Shown in pieces: positions 62,813 to 64,000 of a stretch of DNA of 64,000 nucleotides. The position numbers and the translations under genes were made by a program. Source of the DNA: Pseudomonas crudilactis. GTDB taxonomy: Bacteria; Pseudomonadota; Gammaproteobacteria; Pseudomonadales; Pseudomonadaceae. Position 1 is the stretch's first letter, and each line of letters opens with the position of its first letter. The stretch is taken from contig NZ_WXVV01000001.1 in assembly GCF_013433315.1 (NCBI RefSeq), positions 186,001 to 250,000 of the forward strand. Reading direction: 5' to 3'. The notes below the pieces were generated by a model. The model had not been told where the DNA came from. It made no database searches and was given only the letters and a program-made list of their open reading frames with translations.

Positions 62813-63556
62813 TCATCGGGCGCTATCGATGATTTGACCACCGTCCGGTGTCAGGCTGTAACCCGTCAGGAATTGTGCATCCTTGCTGGCGAGGAATAGC
62901 ACGACAGGCGCAACGTCCTCTTCAGGTGATCCATAACGGCCAAGCGCGTTAGTAGGCGCAGGCGTATTGGCATCGACCCCCCATGTGTCAGCGACAGGCA
63001 TGACATTGTTGACCGTGATGTTGTCAGCGCCCCATTCCCTTGCCGCCGAGCGTGTCAGAGCACGTACCGCCTCCTTTGCCATGTTGTAAGGGGCATAACC
63101 TTGCAAGCCGATCACACCGGCCAACGATGCAAAATTGATAACCCGCCCTTCACCGCTAGCTTTGAGGTATGGATAGCAGGCTTGCATCGTCCGGAGATAG
63201 GCTATTGGCCCCATCTCGAAATTGCGTTGTAGCTTCTCGGTCGACAGGCCGAGAACCGATGAAGAGACGACTGAGGGGTCGAAGGCATTGTTCACAAGAA
63301 TATCGATGCGACCATATTCAACTACGACCTTTTCCACGGCGGCGCTGATTTGACCCAGGTCGGAAACATCACAGACTACTCCGAGGGCAGTACCGCCCAC
63401 TGCCTGGATCTCGGCGACCACACCTGCAACATTCTCAGCCGTCCGTGAAACAACGGCCACCTTCGCGCCTTCTTCTGCAAAAAGCTTTGCGGTAGCGCGG
63501 CCAATACCACGACCGGCTCCAGTGACGATGGCTACTTTTCCATTAAGTCGGGACAT
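62813..63556 (-). CDS. SDR family oxidoreductase
   Basis: This is a 247-residue classical short-chain dehydrogenase. Cofactor loop TGAGRGIGRATAKLF is at 12-26, LVNNAFDP follows, the catalytic serine lies in INFASLAG and the Tyr-Lys pair in YNMAKEA. The C-terminal loop (FLTGYSLTPDGGQ) is typical. The ATG at 63556 has AGGAG eight bases upstream. It lies 12 bases after the DoxX-like gene and is probably co-transcribed with it. The substrate is unknown. Confidence 0.88.
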   Translation of the reverse strand: MSRLNGKVAIVTGAGRGIGRATAKLFAEEGAKVAVVSRTAENVAGVVAEIQAVGGTALGVVCDVSDLGQISAAVEKVVVEYGRIDILVNNAFDPSVVSSSVLGLSTEKLQRNFEMGPIAYLRTMQACYPYLKASGEGRVINFASLAGVIGLQGYAPYNMAKEAVRALTRSAAREWGADNITVNNVMPVADTWGVDANTPAPTNALGRYGSPEEDVAPVVLFLASKDAQFLTGYSLTPDGGQIIDSAR

Positions 63557-63568
63557 GACGTTCTCCTG

Positions 63569-63976
63569 TTATTTAGGGGTTACTGAATGGGCCGCTGCTA
63601 CTTGCACGTAAGGTGACTGCACGTCACGAGCGGCGTTTTGGGTGAGGAAAGAAGTGGCCAGCAACACCAGGCAGATAGCCGCCGGTAAGGCTCCGCTAGG
63701 CTTTCGGGCATTGATATGCGCGAATGCTGAGAGCAGCAGGTGATAAAGCATGCCGGCGTAGGCGAGATCGCTAAGCGAAACGTTAATTCGTAGAAGGATG
63801 GCAACCACGGCCAGGATCTTCACCGCAATCAGCAGCGGCATAAGATTGGCGGGGTAGCCGAGGTCGGCGAGTGCTTGACGAACCCATTCCCTTTTGACCA
63901 GGTACAGGGTCGCCGAAGCTAGATACAACAACGACAGCAGTGTTGTGCTGATCCAGTAAATGTAGATTTCAATCAT
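63569..63976 (-). CDS. DoxX-like membrane protein
   Basis: This is a 135-residue inner-membrane protein with four hydrophobic segments (about 5-25, 43-62, 70-88 and 95-113). It fits the DoxX_2 pattern of small quinone-associated proteins (YLASATLYLVKREWVRQALADLGYPANLMPLLIAVKILAVVAILL). AGGAA lies about eight bases before the ATG at 63976. It heads an operon with the SDR gene. DoxX-like proteins are often associated with redox or detoxification operons, but this member has no assigned function. Confidence 0.82.
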   Translation of the reverse strand: MIEIYIYWISTTLLSLLYLASATLYLVKREWVRQALADLGYPANLMPLLIAVKILAVVAILLRINVSLSDLAYAGMLYHLLLSAFAHINARKPSGALPAAICLVLLATSFLTQNAARDVQSPYVQVAAAHSVTPK

Positions 63977-64000
63977 GAGACTTTTCCTAAGCAGGTATTA

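Overview
The window looks like a chromosomal segment of a fluorescent pseudomonad (Pseudomonas fluorescens / P. protegens / P. koreensis type). It has high GC, many Pseudomonas-type palindromic repeats (REP pairs around 'GGGAGCGAGCTTGCTCGCGAA'), a Pseudomonas-only DUF1652 gene, and the fluorescent-pseudomonad cluster for alkaline protease, autotransporter proteases and polyurethanase lipases. No rRNA, tRNA, CRISPR array or intact insertion sequence was seen.

Layout. 0-6 kb (minus strand): a selenocysteine formate dehydrogenase operon fdoG-fdoH-fdoI-fdhE-selA (selA cut by the window edge), with an in-frame UGA and a bacterial SECIS hairpin. 6-10.5 kb (plus): a PatB/MalY-type PLP enzyme, an extended SDR, a CPA1 cation/proton antiporter and a small unknown protein. 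10.9-17.4 kb (minus): a probable operon of a FAN1/VRR-NUC nuclease, an XPD/DinG-like Fe-S helicase with an N-terminal PD-(D/E)XK-like segment, a double-PAS hybrid histidine kinase and a small membrane protein. 17.6-18.3 kb: a small lipoprotein and a convergent secreted protein.

18.5-35.3 kb (minus) is the secretion cluster: aprA (metalloprotease), inh (its inhibitor), aprD-aprE-aprF (type I secretion ABC, adaptor and outer-membrane proteins), prtA and prtB (autotransporter subtilases), pueB and pueA (RTX lipases/polyurethanases). The exporter should secrete AprA, PueA and PueB, whereas PrtA and PrtB carry their own beta-barrels. aprA has a structured leader and an Rsm-type site at its ribosome binding site, and a hairpin separates aprA from inh.

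35.7-37.1 kb holds two small paralogous genes of unknown function. Each has a similar palindrome about 90 bp upstream, and one lies between two 75-bp copies of the 3' end of the neighbouring potF-like gene. This is the least explained part of the window and my main candidate for an undescribed module. 37.1-41 kb (minus): an amine-use group (SnoaL-AraC regulator, FAD amine oxidase, cupin, polyamine-binding protein). 41-52.5 kb: DUF1652, a UvrD-like helicase, pirin, phosphoglucomutase, a MocR-type regulator downstream of an unrecognised 488-residue protein, a quinone-oxidoreductase-like MDR enzyme and a divergent LysR regulator.

52.5-58.1 kb is a probable tartrate catabolic locus: LysR, divergent from tartrate dehydratase, dctA, an oxaloacetate decarboxylase of the PEP mutase superfamily and a 2-hydroxyacid dehydrogenase. 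58.2-64 kb looks accessory: TetR with a divergent SDR and tandem operators, a MarR/OhrR-like regulator lacking the usual sensing cysteine, two tandem F420-oxidoreductase-like genes, a gene remnant, and an SDR-DoxX pair. All identifications come from reading the sequence; no database search was run.
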